Counted from the first letter of the stretch, positions 44,473-54,341 are shown. The stretch: 64,000 bases of DNA from an alpha proteobacterium U9-1i (GCA_000974665.1 BBSY01000002.1:806001-870000); one strand, 5' to 3'. Program-made: numbers and translations. Notes: generated from the letters alone by a model not told the origin.

Positions 44473-45368
44473 GCGTAGAGCGTGCCTTCGCTGACCTTCA
44501 CGGCCTTGCCGGCAATGCGGACGCCCGCCAGCGCGCCGGCTTCGATGTTGATCTCGAGTCCGATGAGCGATGGCCGGCCCATTTCCACCCCCTGCAGAAT
44601 CGGCAACGTGTGCCAGCCGTCATCTAGCTTTTCGAACCGCGCCAACGCACCCGCAAACGCTGCCGCTGCGCCTCCTGTGGCGGGATCTTCGATGATGCCA
44701 AGTTCGGGCGCGAACATACGCGCGCGGAACGAATGCGGTGCATCGCGCTCGGCGCGGGTATAGATGAAGCATTCGGTGACGCCGAGATGCTGGGACAAGT
44801 CATTCGACGGCCGCACGCGCCCAAGCGCTGCGATATCGGCCACGGGGACCATCGCGAACGGCACGCCGGCGGAGAAGATTGAAGGAATGTGCGCGCCGAA
44901 GCCGAGGTCGGCCGGGGTCAGGCCGATCGCGCCCGCGGCTGTTTCAAGCGAGGGGTCGTCGCCAGCCGAAATGGAAAGCTTGGGCGCCACGAACTCGGCG
45001 AAGCTGGCCCCGTCAGTGGCGATTTTGACGCCGCAACGGACCGGTCCAATCTTTTCTTCCAGCACGAGCAGCAAATCGCGCGGCTCGCCGCGCCCGTGAT
45101 TGGCCTCGGCCCAAGCGACAGCGCAGCCAATCGTCGGATGTCCCGCGAAGGGGAGCTCTTTGGTCGGCGTGAAGATGCGTACGCTGGCAGTGTGACGTTC
45201 GTCGGTTGCCGTGCGTACGAAAATTGTCTCCGACAAGTTGAATTCGCGCGCGATCGTTTGCATCTGCGCGTCGGTCAGCGCGTCCGCTTCAAACACCACG
45301 GCGAGCGGATTGCCCGTAAAGCGCGCCTCGGTGAATACGTCATAGGTCGCGAAGCGATAAGCTGTCAC
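44469..45368 (-). CDS. PhzF-family isomerase-like protein
   Basis: A 299-residue PhzF/DAP-epimerase-fold protein. N-terminal VTAYRFATYDVFTEARFTGNPLAVVFEADALTDAQMQTIAREFNLSETIF holds the catalytic acid (E in LSETIF), followed by FTPTKELPFAGHPTIGCA and IIEDPATGGAAAAFAGAL, all typical. In phenazine makers the enzyme isomerises DHHA; most genomic copies are of unknown function. The GTG at 45368 has GAAGGA five to six bases ahead; the ATG at 45494 would overlap the next gene. Its stop overlaps the hydroxylase start. Confidence 0.88.
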   Translation of the reverse strand: MTAYRFATYDVFTEARFTGNPLAVVFEADALTDAQMQTIAREFNLSETIFVRTATDERHTASVRIFTPTKELPFAGHPTIGCAVAWAEANHGRGEPRDLLLVLEEKIGPVRCGVKIATDGASFAEFVAPKLSISAGDDPSLETAAGAIGLTPADLGFGAHIPSIFSAGVPFAMVPVADIAALGRVRPSNDLSQHLGVTECFIYTRAERDAPHSFRARMFAPELGIIEDPATGGAAAAFAGALARFEKLDDGWHTLPILQGVEMGRPSLIGLEINIEAGALAGVRIAGKAVKVSEGTLYA

Positions 45369-45379
45369 ACGCGCATCCT

Positions 45380-45934
45380 TCAGAAATTGAATTCGCGCCA
45401 CGTGCGCGCATTGTCGGCGTCGCCCCCGACCGGAAACGACGCGACGCCAGAACCATCCGCGCCAAGCGATTGAACCTGCACGAAGATGCGCCATGGACCA
45501 GCGCCGAATCGCGCACGCTCGATCTGCACCTCACGCGCCACGCTCACAGCAAAGTCGGGGCGCGTGCCGCCCGCGTCGCGTACTACTCCCGCGAACGCTA
45601 CTGGCGGCCCGTACCAGCCGCGATAATTGTTGAAGCTGCGCCATTCCGGCCAGCCGTCGGGGCCACGCGTGCGCTCTCCGGTTTGCGCGGAGACGTGGAG
45701 ATTGGTCTGCGCACCGTCGCGGCTCTCGATGTAGAGATCAAGCGTGCCAAGGCTCTCTGGCGGCAGTGTCACGCAGAGATAAACGTAACGTGCATCGGCC
45801 ATCGAAAGCAGCGCCACGTCCGATCCGACGTCGGTGCTGATAGCACTCCGCCAAGCTGGTTCGTCACAGCGCGCGTCGAGCAGGATGGGGGCGGTCGCCG
45901 TGGCGGCGGCAATGGCGAAAGCGGTCAACATCAA
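45380..45934 (-). CDS. Exported CBM9-like/DOMON-like protein
   Basis: A 184-residue protein with a signal peptide and a CBM9-like beta fold: LDARCDEPAWRSA at the mature N-terminus, then DARYVYLCVTLPPESLGTLDLYIESRDG and RGWYGPPVAFAGVVRDAGGTRPDFAVSVAREVQIERARFG. The L-D-A/G-x-x-D-E-x-x-W pattern is the family's start. It may bind carbohydrate or be a structural module. It overlaps the GIY-YIG gene by 4 bp and ends 11 bp before phzF, suggesting an operon. Confidence 0.72.
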   Translation of the reverse strand: MMLTAFAIAAATATAPILLDARCDEPAWRSAISTDVGSDVALLSMADARYVYLCVTLPPESLGTLDLYIESRDGAQTNLHVSAQTGERTRGPDGWPEWRSFNNYRGWYGPPVAFAGVVRDAGGTRPDFAVSVAREVQIERARFGAGPWRIFVQVQSLGADGSGVASFPVGGDADNARTWREFNF

Positions 45935-46218
45935 ACAGGGGCTCCAGAAACGGCGACGACGTTTTCACTCGGGTCGAGATTTTTAGCCAGCTGTGCACGA
46001 AAGCGCCGGTTTCGCTTCAGTTCAATCTCGCGACGCATAGCTTCGCTACGCGTGGCGTGGCGCTCCGCGTACAGCAAGACCCAAGCGCGTCCGCGTGTCG
46101 AACGCGCGCCAAGGCCGGAATTGTGGCGCACAAGGCGTTGTTCAATGTCGACGCTCCAGCCAACATAAGTGCGCCGATCGCGCCCGAGCACGCTGCCGAG
46201 CACATAGACGAAACTCAC
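45931..46218 (-). CDS. GIY-YIG nuclease-domain protein (UPF0213-like)
   Basis: A 95-residue single-domain GIY-YIG protein. The motif appears as VYVL-N9-TYVGWSVDIEQRLVRHNSG, followed by the R-x-x-x-Y-AER helix with Glu in ATRSEAMRREIELK. Such single-domain proteins (YhbQ type) have weak or unknown nuclease roles, possibly in DNA repair. It overlaps the CBM9-like gene at its 3' end and the gabD stop at its start by 4 bp. Confidence 0.88.
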   Translation of the reverse strand: MSFVYVLGSVLGRDRRTYVGWSVDIEQRLVRHNSGLGARSTRGRAWVLLYAERHATRSEAMRREIELKRNRRFRAQLAKNLDPSENVVAVSGAPV

Positions 46219-47657
46219 GCAAAGCCCCCAAAGTTCACGAACTTTACGTCCATGTATTCGTCCAGACCCTCGACGCCGCCCTCACGGCCCAGCCCGCTTT
46301 CCTTGATGCCGCCAAAGGGGATCACTTCGTTCGAGAAGATACCGTCATTGATTGACACCATTCCGTACTGCAGCCGCTCGGCGATGCGCCACGCGCGGTG
46401 AACGTCCTTGGTGAAGAAATAGGCCGCGAGCCCGAAGGGGGTGTCGTTGGCGATGGCAACAGCCTCGTCGTCGTCCTTGAAGCGGATCAACGGGGCGACC
46501 GGTCCGAAAATCTCCTCGCGATTGACGCGCATGTCGCGGGTTACGTCGATGAGCACCGTGGGCAGGAAGAATTGCGCGCCCGCGGCACTTGCGACGCCAC
46601 CAGTCAGCGCCTTGGCGCCAAGTTCGACGGCGTCGTCCACCATCTCCGCCACTTTTTCCATCGCCTTCATGTCGATGAGCGGCCCGATCTCGACGCCTTC
46701 GGCCTGGCCATCGCCAACCTTGAGCTTCGACACAGCGTCCGCGAGTTTCGCCGCAAACGCATCGTAAATCTCGTCCTCAACCAGAATGCGATTCGCGCAC
46801 ACGCACGTCTGGCCGGCGTTGCGGAATTTCGACGCAATCGCGCCCTTCACCGCCTGCTCCAAATCCGCGTCGGCGAACACCAGAAGCGGCGCATTGCCGC
46901 CAAGCTCCAGCGACACCCGCTTCACCGTGGAGCCCACGCATGCCGCGCCCAACTTCTTGCCTATATCGGTTGAGCCGGTGAACGAGAACTTCCGCACCAG
47001 CGGGCTCTCGCACATTACCTTGCCCACCGCAGAAGCGTTCTCAGTCGTCACGATGTTGAACACACCCGCAGGCAGGCCCGCGCGCTCACCCAGTTCCGCC
47101 AGCGCCAGCGAAGTCAGCGGCGTCTGCGACGGCGGCTTCAGCACGATCGTGCAGCCTGCTGCCAAAGCAGGCCCTGCCTTACGCGTGATCATCGCCATCG
47201 GAAAATTCCACGGCGTCACCGCGGCGCACACGCCGACCGGTTGCTTGATCGTCAGATAGCGGCGCGTCGCGGTGGTGGAGGGGATCGTGCGCCCGTAGGC
47301 GCGCTTGGCTTCCTCCGCGAACCATTCGATGAACGATGCGCCGTAGGCCGCTTCGCCCTTGGCTTCCGTGAGCGGCTTGCCGCCTTCCATCGTGATCAGC
47401 CGCGCCAGCCGATCAATATCGCCCATGATGAGTTCGTACCAAGCGCGCAAAATCTGCGCGCGCTCCTTCGCGGGTCTCGCCGCCCATGCGGGAAGCGCTG
47501 CGTCAGCGGCGGCGATCGCTTCCTCAGTCTCCAGGGCGCCAAGATCAGGAACCTGGGCGATGACCTCCTGGTTAGCGGGATTATAGACCGCGAAGCGCTT
47601 GGCGCCGCCACGCCATTGGCCATTGATAAAAGCGTCGGAGCGAAATTGAATCGTCAT
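46215..47657 (-). CDS. gabD: NAD(P)-dependent succinate-semialdehyde dehydrogenase
   Basis: A 480-residue aldehyde dehydrogenase. The active-site Cys is in NAGQTCVCANR, the general base Glu in LELGGNAPLLVF, and TPWNFPMAMITRKAGPALAAGCT, SFTGSTDIGKKL and GIFSNEVIPFGGIKESGLGREGG are GabD-like. It converts succinate semialdehyde to succinate in GABA/4-hydroxybutyrate breakdown. The ATG at 47657 gives the usual N-terminus; the longer frame to 47681 lacks support. It is divergent from the universal stress gene across 109 bp. Confidence 0.92.
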   Translation of the reverse strand: MTIQFRSDAFINGQWRGGAKRFAVYNPANQEVIAQVPDLGALETEEAIAAADAALPAWAARPAKERAQILRAWYELIMGDIDRLARLITMEGGKPLTEAKGEAAYGASFIEWFAEEAKRAYGRTIPSTTATRRYLTIKQPVGVCAAVTPWNFPMAMITRKAGPALAAGCTIVLKPPSQTPLTSLALAELGERAGLPAGVFNIVTTENASAVGKVMCESPLVRKFSFTGSTDIGKKLGAACVGSTVKRVSLELGGNAPLLVFADADLEQAVKGAIASKFRNAGQTCVCANRILVEDEIYDAFAAKLADAVSKLKVGDGQAEGVEIGPLIDMKAMEKVAEMVDDAVELGAKALTGGVASAAGAQFFLPTVLIDVTRDMRVNREEIFGPVAPLIRFKDDDEAVAIANDTPFGLAAYFFTKDVHRAWRIAERLQYGMVSINDGIFSNEVIPFGGIKESGLGREGGVEGLDEYMDVKFVNFGGFA

Positions 47658-47766
47658 GGCTTGCACATTGCGCGTGCGCAAATCGTTCGCAAGTCCCGAC
47701 GCTAGATTGCGCCTCGATTTGGGCCGTCGCCGCGCCTATACTCACATTCACGCTTGAGAGGCCGCC

Positions 47767-48609
47767 ATGAGTTGGAAAGACATTCTTGCCATCGTCGCCG
47801 AAGCCGACGTGGATGAGCCTGCGATTGCCCTGGCCGAGGCTTTGGCAAACCAGTTTGACGCCCACGTCGCCGCCGCTTTCCTCACGCCGCTCCCAGACGA
47901 ACCGCTTGCCTACGAACCTACGGTGGTCGCCGGCGTGTGGGCCGAGCTCTTGGGCCGCGCACGTCAGGAGGCCGAGGCCGAACGTTTGAAGGTCGAGGCG
48001 CGTGTTCAGCGCGGCGGCCGGCAGTTTGAACTGCGTGGCGCCGAGGCCCTTTCGCGTGATCTGGGCCGTATAGCCGCCGTGCACGCGCGCTATTCAGATG
48101 TCGCCGTCATGACCCGTCCTGTGGACGGCGCCGGCGGTGATCTGCGCGCGGAGATCGTCGAAGGCGTGCTCTTCCACGCCGGGCGGCCTGCCTTGATCGC
48201 GCCCCCTGGTTGGAAGGGGGACAAGATCGGCAAGCGCGTAGTCGTCGCCTGGGACGCCAGTCGCGAAGCGACACGCGCGCTGTCCGAAGCGAAGCCGCTG
48301 TTGGCGCTGGCCGAGCAGGTGACCGTGATTACGGTGGACGCAAAACCAAAAATGTTTGGCCACGGCGATCAGCCAGGCGCCAACATTGCAGCCCACCTTT
48401 CGCGCCGCGGCGCCAGCGCGGAGGTGCGTAACGTTGACGGCATGGGCCGCGCCCCCGCCGTTGCGATCCTGGAAGAAGCCAACACGCTTGGGGCCGACGT
48501 GGTGGTCATGGGCGCCTACGCGCATTCACGCGTCCGCGAGTTGGTGTTCGGCGGCGCCACGCGCGACCTGCTCCGGCAAGCGAATGTCCCGCTGCTGATG
48601 GCGCACTGA
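47767..48609 (+). CDS. Universal stress protein, tandem UspA domains
   Basis: A 280-residue protein of two UspA domains. Domain 1 (residues 1-130) lacks a clean nucleotide motif; domain 2 (residues 150-280) has the G-x2-G-x9-G-x(S/T)-type end, ADVVVMGAYAHSRVRELVFGGATRDLLRQANVPLL, with ATP-binding pattern. Tandem Usps are common in stress and stationary-phase regulons. It is followed after 101 bp by the amidohydrolase on the same strand. Confidence 0.87.
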   Translation: MSWKDILAIVAEADVDEPAIALAEALANQFDAHVAAAFLTPLPDEPLAYEPTVVAGVWAELLGRARQEAEAERLKVEARVQRGGRQFELRGAEALSRDLGRIAAVHARYSDVAVMTRPVDGAGGDLRAEIVEGVLFHAGRPALIAPPGWKGDKIGKRVVVAWDASREATRALSEAKPLLALAEQVTVITVDAKPKMFGHGDQPGANIAAHLSRRGASAEVRNVDGMGRAPAVAILEEANTLGADVVVMGAYAHSRVRELVFGGATRDLLRQANVPLLMAH

Positions 48610-48710
48610 AGAAGGCAATTGCGCAATAGGTAGTAACGCGAAGCGCATTCGTCGCCTCTCTCTTGCCTCGAGCCACGGCCCCCATTCCTTTGAGATACGG
48701 AGGACGATGC

Positions 48711-50204
48711 ATGGGCTTTCTGAGCGACGAGGACAAAGCCAAGCTGTACGCTGCGGAGGAGACTCAGCCACGGACGCCGTTGCCGACACAGATCGTGTCC
48801 AGCGACGAATATGCGCCGCCGCCGCAAACGCCGAAGCAGCGCGAGGCTGAGGCGCGCCTCTATTCCTTTGCCGATGAAATCGCCCCGAAGCTCGGCCTTT
48901 CACGCCGTCGCTTCTTCCAAACACCCGCCGGTATGGCCGCGGCGTTCGTCGCGCTGAACCACACCTATGGCTGTACCTTCGCCGCCACCGAGCGCGAGGC
49001 CTCAACGCCTGAAGAGGCCGTCGCGCGCGCCGTTGCGCTCGAAGACCAATTCATCATGGACATGCACACGCATTTTCTGCGTGACGACACCCGCCTCGAA
49101 GGCTTCGCCCGCTTGCGCCAATCGGTCGGGCAGGCCGGCTGGAATCCGGCGTTGAATGAACGCGAGCAAACGCTCGAACAGCTCAAGTTCGAGAACTACC
49201 GCCGCGAGATGTTCTTCGACAGCGACACCAAGATCGCGCTCATTTCGTCGGCTCCCTCCGAAATCGAGCGCGATTGGTTCCTCACCAACGAACAGATGGC
49301 GCAGGCGCGCGTACGCGTGAACGAGGACGCCGGCTCAAGCCGGCTCATGACGCATGCCATTTTCACGCCTGGCGTGCCCGGCTGGCTCGATCAGTTGGAC
49401 GCCGCATTGGCGCTGCGTCCTGATTCCGTGAAGGGCTATACGGTGGGCGACAACACCCACAAGGACCAATCCCGCCACCCCTGGCGCATGGACGATGAAG
49501 CGACCACCTATCGCGGCTACGAGAAAATGGTGGCGGCGGGCGTCAGGAATGTCTGCGTCCACAAGGGCCTTTGGGCGCCAAACCTGGACCGGCAATTCCC
49601 CAACCTCGCGCCCTACGCGGACGTGCGCGATGTCGCCAAGGCGGCGCGTGATTGGCCGCAGCTCAATTTCATCATCTACCATTCGGGCTTCCGCCATATC
49701 GGCAACGATCCCGCCGAGGCGCTTGCGGAATTCAACGCCACCGGTCGGCTCTCGTGGGTGAGCGATCTCGCCGACATTCCGGCGCGGCACGGCGTGACGA
49801 ATGTCTACGGCGATCTCGGGCAGATATTTGCGTCCACCATCGTGGCGCAACCGCGCGTCGCCGCTGCCATCATGGGCATCTTGGTGAAAGGCCTTGGCGC
49901 TGATCACGTGTGCTGGGGATCGGACGCGGTGTGGACCGGTTCGCCGCAATGGCAAATCGAAGCGCTGCGGCGGCTTGAGATTCCCGAGGACATGCAGGCC
50001 CAACATGGCTTTGCGCCTCTGGGCGAGGCGCAAGGTGCGGTGAAGACCGCCATCTTCGGCGATAATAATGCCAGGCTTTACAATCTCACCGTGGCCGACC
50101 GCGAAGCGTGGCGCGGCGATCGCTTGTCGCAGCAGAAGGCCGCTTACCGTCAGCAAGGCGGCTTGCCGAGCAACCGCCGCTACGGTTATGTCGCGCCCGC
50201 TTAA
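48711..50204 (+). CDS. Amidohydrolase-2 family metallo-hydrolase with internal RRRF stretch
   Basis: A 497-residue TIM-barrel hydrolase of the amidohydrolase-2 type. The metal site starts as DMHTHF about residue 118 and continues with H in IIYHSGF and D in CWGSDAVW. Unusually, a LSRRRFFQTPAGMAAAFVALNH stretch that looks like a Tat signal begins about residue 62, after some 60 soluble residues, so the frame may be exported as a whole or this may be a chance motif. The start has GGAGG nine bases upstream; no ATG closer to the RRRF motif has a better site. A decarboxylase role (ACMSD-type) is possible; the substrate is unknown. Confidence 0.8.
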   Translation: MGFLSDEDKAKLYAAEETQPRTPLPTQIVSSDEYAPPPQTPKQREAEARLYSFADEIAPKLGLSRRRFFQTPAGMAAAFVALNHTYGCTFAATEREASTPEEAVARAVALEDQFIMDMHTHFLRDDTRLEGFARLRQSVGQAGWNPALNEREQTLEQLKFENYRREMFFDSDTKIALISSAPSEIERDWFLTNEQMAQARVRVNEDAGSSRLMTHAIFTPGVPGWLDQLDAALALRPDSVKGYTVGDNTHKDQSRHPWRMDDEATTYRGYEKMVAAGVRNVCVHKGLWAPNLDRQFPNLAPYADVRDVAKAARDWPQLNFIIYHSGFRHIGNDPAEALAEFNATGRLSWVSDLADIPARHGVTNVYGDLGQIFASTIVAQPRVAAAIMGILVKGLGADHVCWGSDAVWTGSPQWQIEALRRLEIPEDMQAQHGFAPLGEAQGAVKTAIFGDNNARLYNLTVADREAWRGDRLSQQKAAYRQQGGLPSNRRYGYVAPA

Positions 50205-50215
50205 GGGAGGGCGTT

Positions 50216-50692
50216 GTGGACATCCGTGCGTTCGACCTCGGCGATCTTGAGGCGCTGCAAGCCATACGGGCGGCTGCGTTCGCGCCGGTGTTCACGTCGT
50301 TCCGCGAGATTGTGGGTGCGGACATCGCCGGCATCGCCCTCTGCAATTCCGAAGCGGAGCAGGCGGTGCTTCTCGAAGAGATCGCCAAACCCAATTCTGG
50401 CCACGAGCTTTGGGTCGCTGTCGCGGAAGGGGCGGTCATTGGCTTTGTCTCGCTCAAGGTTGACGCTTCGGTCGGTGAGCTTGGGCTCAACGCTGTCCGC
50501 CCAGATCAAACCAATCACGGCGTTGGCGGCGCACTTTACGCTTATGCGCTCATGCGCATGAAAGCCCTCGGCGCCTCGGTCGCTACCGTTGGCGTCGGTG
50601 GAGACGCAAGCCATGCTGCCGCGCGTCGCGCCTACGAGAAAGCGGGCTTCGGCCCGGCGATCCCTTCTCTCTATATGTACCGGAAACTCTAG
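50216..50692 (+). CDS. GNAT family N-acetyltransferase
   Basis: A 158-residue GNAT: VDIRAFDLGDLEALQAIRAAAFAPVF at the start, ELWVAVAEGAVIGFVSLKVD (beta4), and the acetyl-CoA loop RPDQTNHGVGGALYAYALMRMKALG, with a Q-T-N-H-G-V-G-G form. The conserved N-terminal F-x-x-G-x motif fits the RimI/YncA-like group. The acceptor is unknown. The GTG at 50216 has GGGAGG five bases upstream; ATG starts further in are worse. It follows the amidohydrolase after 11 bp. Confidence 0.85.
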   Translation: MDIRAFDLGDLEALQAIRAAAFAPVFTSFREIVGADIAGIALCNSEAEQAVLLEEIAKPNSGHELWVAVAEGAVIGFVSLKVDASVGELGLNAVRPDQTNHGVGGALYAYALMRMKALGASVATVGVGGDASHAAARRAYEKAGFGPAIPSLYMYRKL

Positions 50693-51213
50693 TACGGTCC
50701 GTTGAAGGCGAAGTTCGAGAATTGGCGCGTCGCTGGATCGTACTCCACGCCGAAGGTGATCGAGCCGCCGTCGCAGATTTGCACCGGCTGCGTGCGCCAA
50801 TCGAAGGTCGAGTTGGAGGAAAGCCCAAGCGCCTGCTCCTCCACGCCGTTGACATAGATCACGCGCTTCCCGCCGATCACGAAGCCCGCATATTGGCGAT
50901 GATAGCCGCCGGGAGAGGGGCTCATGCCGCGCTCCTCAAGCTTTCGCGCGACGAACATCACCAGCTGATCGTCCACGGCTGCGGCGTCCGTGTCGGTCGG
51001 CGTCCATACGCCTTCGATCGGCCCCGGCGACACGCGGCTGCATTGCCGGCCCAGCGCACGCGCGGCATCACCGGAAAGGATCGTGCGCGTGCTGGCCGAC
51101 CAGAGCGACGCGCCGGCTTCCTGCACCGCGTCAGCCGGCGGCGGCGTGGAACTGGTCGGCGCGCAGGCGGCGAGCGCGACGGCGGCGAAGACAAGAATGG
51201 TGAATGAGCGCAT
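50689..51213 (-). CDS. Putative lipoprotein of unknown function
   Basis: A 174-residue protein with a lipoprotein signal, MRSFTILVFAAVALAAC (lipobox LAAC), then a Pro/Thr-rich linker (APTSSTPPPA) and a beta-rich domain including RVIYVNGVEEQALGL and DWRTQPVQICDGGSITFGVEYDPATRQF. No known family recognised. The start is ATG 51213; the frame to 51336 would reach the clpB promoter. It overlaps the GNAT stop on the other strand and is divergent from clpB. Confidence 0.75.
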   Translation of the reverse strand: MRSFTILVFAAVALAACAPTSSTPPPADAVQEAGASLWSASTRTILSGDAARALGRQCSRVSPGPIEGVWTPTDTDAAAVDDQLVMFVARKLEERGMSPSPGGYHRQYAGFVIGGKRVIYVNGVEEQALGLSSNSTFDWRTQPVQICDGGSITFGVEYDPATRQFSNFAFNGPY

Positions 51214-51251
51214 GGCGCGATTATGCCCCGGCAAATTGGGTGTAGGAAGGT

Positions 51252-51280
51252 CTTGTGTGCTCCAACTGCCACACCTAGGT
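51252..51280 (+). promoter_or_regulatory. Possible heat-shock sigma (RpoH-type) promoter for clpB
   Basis: CTTG at 51252-51255, 18 bp spacing, then CCTAGGT at 51274-51280 approximates the alphaproteobacterial sigma32 pattern (CTTG, 17-18 bp, CyTATnT). The -10 half matches only partly. It is about 80 bp before the clpB ATG. No CIRCE element was seen. Confidence 0.35.
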
Positions 51281-51359
51281 GAGGGGTCGGAAAGCAAACA
51301 CATGCCGTGTTGATCGGGCGCAATGACGGTCGACACGGGACGCTCAATAGAGGTCGCTC

Positions 51360-53951
51360 ATGGATATGGAAAAGCTGACCGATCGTGCGAAGGGATTCGT
51401 TCAAGCGGCCCAGACGATCGCGCTCAGGGAACAGAACCAACAACTCGAAACCCAGCATCTGCTCAAGGCGTTGCTGGATGACCGCGAGGGCCTGGCCGCT
51501 GGCCTGATCACAGCAGCCGGCGGTGACGCGCGCGCCGTTGGCGCGGCCGCCGACGCTGCTGTTCAGGCGTTGCCGAAAGTGCAGGGCGGAGGCGACCGCA
51601 TGTATGCCGCAAGCTCGTTCGCGCGCGCGCTCGACGCCGCCGACCAAGCCGCGACCAAAGCCGGCGACAGCTACGTGACCGCCGAGCGCCTGCTGTTCGG
51701 CCTCGCCATTGCCGAAGGCAAGGCGAGCGACGTTCTCAAGAAGGCCGGGGTTACGCCGCAAAAGCTCGAAGCCGCGATCCAACAGCTTCGCAAAGGCCGC
51801 GCGGCGCACAGTTCCGGCGCCGAAGATCAGTACGACGCGCTCAAGAAATACGCCCGCGACCTCACCGAGGATGCGCGCAAGGGCAAACTCGATCCGGTCA
51901 TTGGCCGCGACGAAGAAATCCGGCGCACGATTCAGGTTCTCTCCCGCCGCACCAAGAATAATCCGGTGCTGATCGGCGAACCGGGCGTCGGCAAAACCGC
52001 GATCGCCGAGGGCTTGGCGCTGCGCATCGTCAACGGTGATGTGCCTGAGGGCCTGAAGAACAAGAAGCTCCTAGCGCTCGACATGGGCTCGCTCGTGGCC
52101 GGCGCGAAGTATCGCGGTGAATTTGAGGAACGGCTGAAAGCCGTGCTGAACGAGGTCACCGCGGCCGAAGGCAGCATCATTCTCTTCATTGATGAGATGC
52201 ACACCCTCGTCGGCGCCGGCAAAAGCGAAGGCGCGATGGATGCATCGAACTTGCTGAAGCCCGCACTCGCGCGGGGTGAGCTGCACTGCGTCGGCGCCAC
52301 CACGCTCGATGAATACCGCAAGCACGTGGAAAAGGACGCCGCTTTGGCGCGGCGCTTTCAACCCGTGTTCGTCAACGAGCCGACAGTGGAGGACACGATC
52401 TCCATCCTTCGCGGGCTAAAGGAAAAGTACGAGGTCCACCACGGCGTACGCATCTCGGATGCCGCCATTGTCGCCTCCGCGCAGCTCTCCAACCGCTACA
52501 TCACCGATCGCTTCCTGCCGGACAAAGCCATCGACCTGATGGACGAAGCCGCCTCGCGCCTGCGCATGCAGGTGGACTCAAAGCCGGAAGCGTTGGACGA
52601 ACTCGATCGCCGGCTGTTGCAGCTCAAGATCGAAGTCGAGGCGCTGAAGAAAGAGAAAGATCCGGCATCGCAGGATCGCGCCAAGAAGGTCGAAGCCGAG
52701 ATCGGTGAGTTGGAAACCAAGTCCGCCGAGTTGACGTCGGCTTGGAGCGCCGAGAAGCAGAAACTGCAAATCGGCGCCAAAGCCAAGGAAGAGCTGGAGA
52801 AGCTGCAGAACGAGTACGAGAATGCTGTGCGGCGCGGCGACCTCGCGCGCGCCTCCGAGCTCAAATACGGCCGCATCCCACAACTTGAAAAGCAGATCGC
52901 CGATGGCGAAAAGCAGGCGTCCAATTCAGGCCTCGTGAAAGAGGTGGTGGATGCCGAAGCCATCGCTGGCGTCGTCTCGCGCTGGACCGGCGTGCCGGTA
53001 GAGAAAATGCTCGAAGGCGAGAAGGCCAAGTTGCTCGACATGGAAACGCAGCTGCGTGGCCGTGTGATCGGCCAGGAGCAGGCGCTCGCTGCGGTGTCCG
53101 ACGCCGTGCGCCGCGCGCGCGCCGGGTTACAGGACCCGAACCGCCCGATTGGCTCGTTCATGTTCTTGGGGCCAACAGGTGTCGGCAAAACCGAACTCAC
53201 CAAGGCGCTCGCTGAGTTTCTGTTCGACGACGAGCACGCGATGACCCGCGTGGATATGTCCGAGTACATGGAAAAGCACGCCGTCGCGCGGCTGATCGGC
53301 GCGCCTCCGGGATACGTGGGCTACGAAGAGGGCGGCGCGCTCACCGAAGCCGTGCGTCGGCGCCCGTATCAAGTGATCCTGTTTGACGAAGTCGAAAAAG
53401 CGCATCCAGACGTGTTCAACGTCCTGCTGCAAGTGCTGGACGATGGCCGCCTCACCGATGGCCAGGGCCGCACCGTCGATTTCAAGAACACGATCCTGAT
53501 CATGACGTCGAACTCTGGCGCGCATTTCCTCGCGGAGCTGCCAGATGGCGCCGATGCGGATGACGCGCGCGATCAAGTCATGGCCGAACTTCGCCTGCGC
53601 TTCCGCCCTGAATTCTTGAATCGTGTCGATGAAATCATTCTCTTCAGGCGGCTCGAGCGTGCGCAGATGGGCTTGATCGTCGATGTGCAGCTCAAGCGCT
53701 TGGTCAAGCTGCTCGCGGCGCGCGAGATAGGCATCGACCTCGACCAGCGCGCCAAGGCGGAACTCGCAAAGCGGGGCTATGATCCGGCCTGGGGCGCACG
53801 ACCGCTAAAGCGTGTGATCCAGAAAGATATCCAAGACCCGATGGCGCGGCTCATTCTCGAGGGGCGCATCAAGGATGGCGACCACGTGGGAGTTTCGTTC
53901 GACGGCAACGACTTTCTGTTCAACGGCCGCGCCGATCGGCAAGCCGCATAA
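51360..53951 (+). CDS. clpB: Disaggregase ClpB (Hsp100)
   Basis: An 863-residue ClpB with two AAA+ modules and the N-terminal Clp domain. Walker A motifs are GEPGVGKT (about residue 206) and GPTGVGKT (about 605); Walker B motifs are [16 protein letters not shown] and [15 protein letters not shown]. The middle coiled coil between residues about 415 and 530 is present ([21 protein letters not shown]...), which separates ClpB from ClpA/ClpC. It rescues aggregated proteins with DnaK. Lipoprotein upstream is divergent; a GC hairpin follows the stop. Confidence 0.98.
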   Translation: MDMEKLTDRAKGFVQAAQTIALREQNQQLETQHLLKALLDDREGLAAGLITAAGGDARAVGAAADAAVQALPKVQGGGDRMYAASSFARALDAADQAATKAGDSYVTAERLLFGLAIAEGKASDVLKKAGVTPQKLEAAIQQLRKGRAAHSSGAEDQYDALKKYARDLTEDARKGKLDPVIGRDEEIRRTIQVLSRRTKNNPVLIGEPGVGKTAIAEGLALRIVNGDVPEGLKNKKLLALDMGSLVAGAKYRGEFEERLKAVLNEVTAAEGSIILFIDEMHTLVGAGKSEGAMDASNLLKPALARGELHCVGATTLDEYRKHVEKDAALARRFQPVFVNEPTVEDTISILRGLKEKYEVHHGVRISDAAIVASAQLSNRYITDRFLPDKAIDLMDEAASRLRMQVDSKPEALDELDRRLLQLKIEVEALKKEKDPASQDRAKKVEAEIGELETKSAELTSAWSAEKQKLQIGAKAKEELEKLQNEYENAVRRGDLARASELKYGRIPQLEKQIADGEKQASNSGLVKEVVDAEAIAGVVSRWTGVPVEKMLEGEKAKLLDMETQLRGRVIGQEQALAAVSDAVRRARAGLQDPNRPIGSFMFLGPTGVGKTELTKALAEFLFDDEHAMTRVDMSEYMEKHAVARLIGAPPGYVGYEEGGALTEAVRRRPYQVILFDEVEKAHPDVFNVLLQVLDDGRLTDGQGRTVDFKNTILIMTSNSGAHFLAELPDGADADDARDQVMAELRLRFRPEFLNRVDEIILFRRLERAQMGLIVDVQLKRLVKLLAAREIGIDLDQRAKAELAKRGYDPAWGARPLKRVIQKDIQDPMARLILEGRIKDGDHVGVSFDGNDFLFNGRADRQAA

Positions 53952-53956
53952 ACGAA

Positions 53957-53986
53957 GGCGGGCGGCGTGTCGCCACGCCGCCCGCC
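53957..53986. terminator. Perfect hairpin between clpB and the tiny lipoprotein genes
   Basis: A 13-bp perfect stem, GGCGGGCGGCGTG (53957-53969) with CACGCCGCCCGCC (53974-53986), loop TCGC. It stands 6 bp after the clpB stop and 22 bp before the stop of the convergent lipoprotein gene, so it can end both transcripts. No T-run follows, so it would be intrinsic only in part or act as a road block. Confidence 0.6.
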
Positions 53987-54008
53987 GGTAAGTCATTTAT
54001 GCTGCCAA

Positions 54009-54233
54009 TCAGTTCGTCGTCGGATTATCATCCGTCGCGTGCTCGACCTCGGTGGCTGCATCGTTCACCGCGCCTTCGACCGCTTCGCCGGTTTCGTGCG
54101 CCGCTTCGCCAACGGCGTCTCCAGCCTCTTGCATGGTGTCGCCGGCTTCGGTGGTCGCTTGGTCCACTTCAGCTTGGCTGCAGGCGGCGAGCCCGAGCGT
54201 GGCCACGGCCACGAGCGCAACAACAAATCTCAT
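54009..54233 (-). CDS. Tiny acidic lipoprotein (DDNPTTN end), copy 1
   Basis: A 74-residue lipoprotein. MRFVVALVAVATLGLAAC has lipobox LAAC, and the mature part is acidic, alanine-rich and predicted helical (EVDQATTEAGDTMQEAGDAVGEAA), ending DDNPTTN. It looks like entericidin- or CsbD-like small surface proteins. The ribosome site GGAG is 7 nt ahead of ATG. It belongs to a run of similar genes; its end matches that of the 54403-54651 product (DATDDNPNTNP). Confidence 0.75.
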   Translation of the reverse strand: MRFVVALVAVATLGLAACSQAEVDQATTEAGDTMQEAGDAVGEAAHETGEAVEGAVNDAATEVEHATDDNPTTN

Positions 54234-54341
54234 CAGTTTACTCCATCTTGTCGCCCTCCAGGCGGAGGCGACGGGCATTGTTTAGCTGAGGTCTCACGCG
54301 TGCGAAAGCCGCGCACGCGAAGTGGTTGGCGGGCAACGCAA

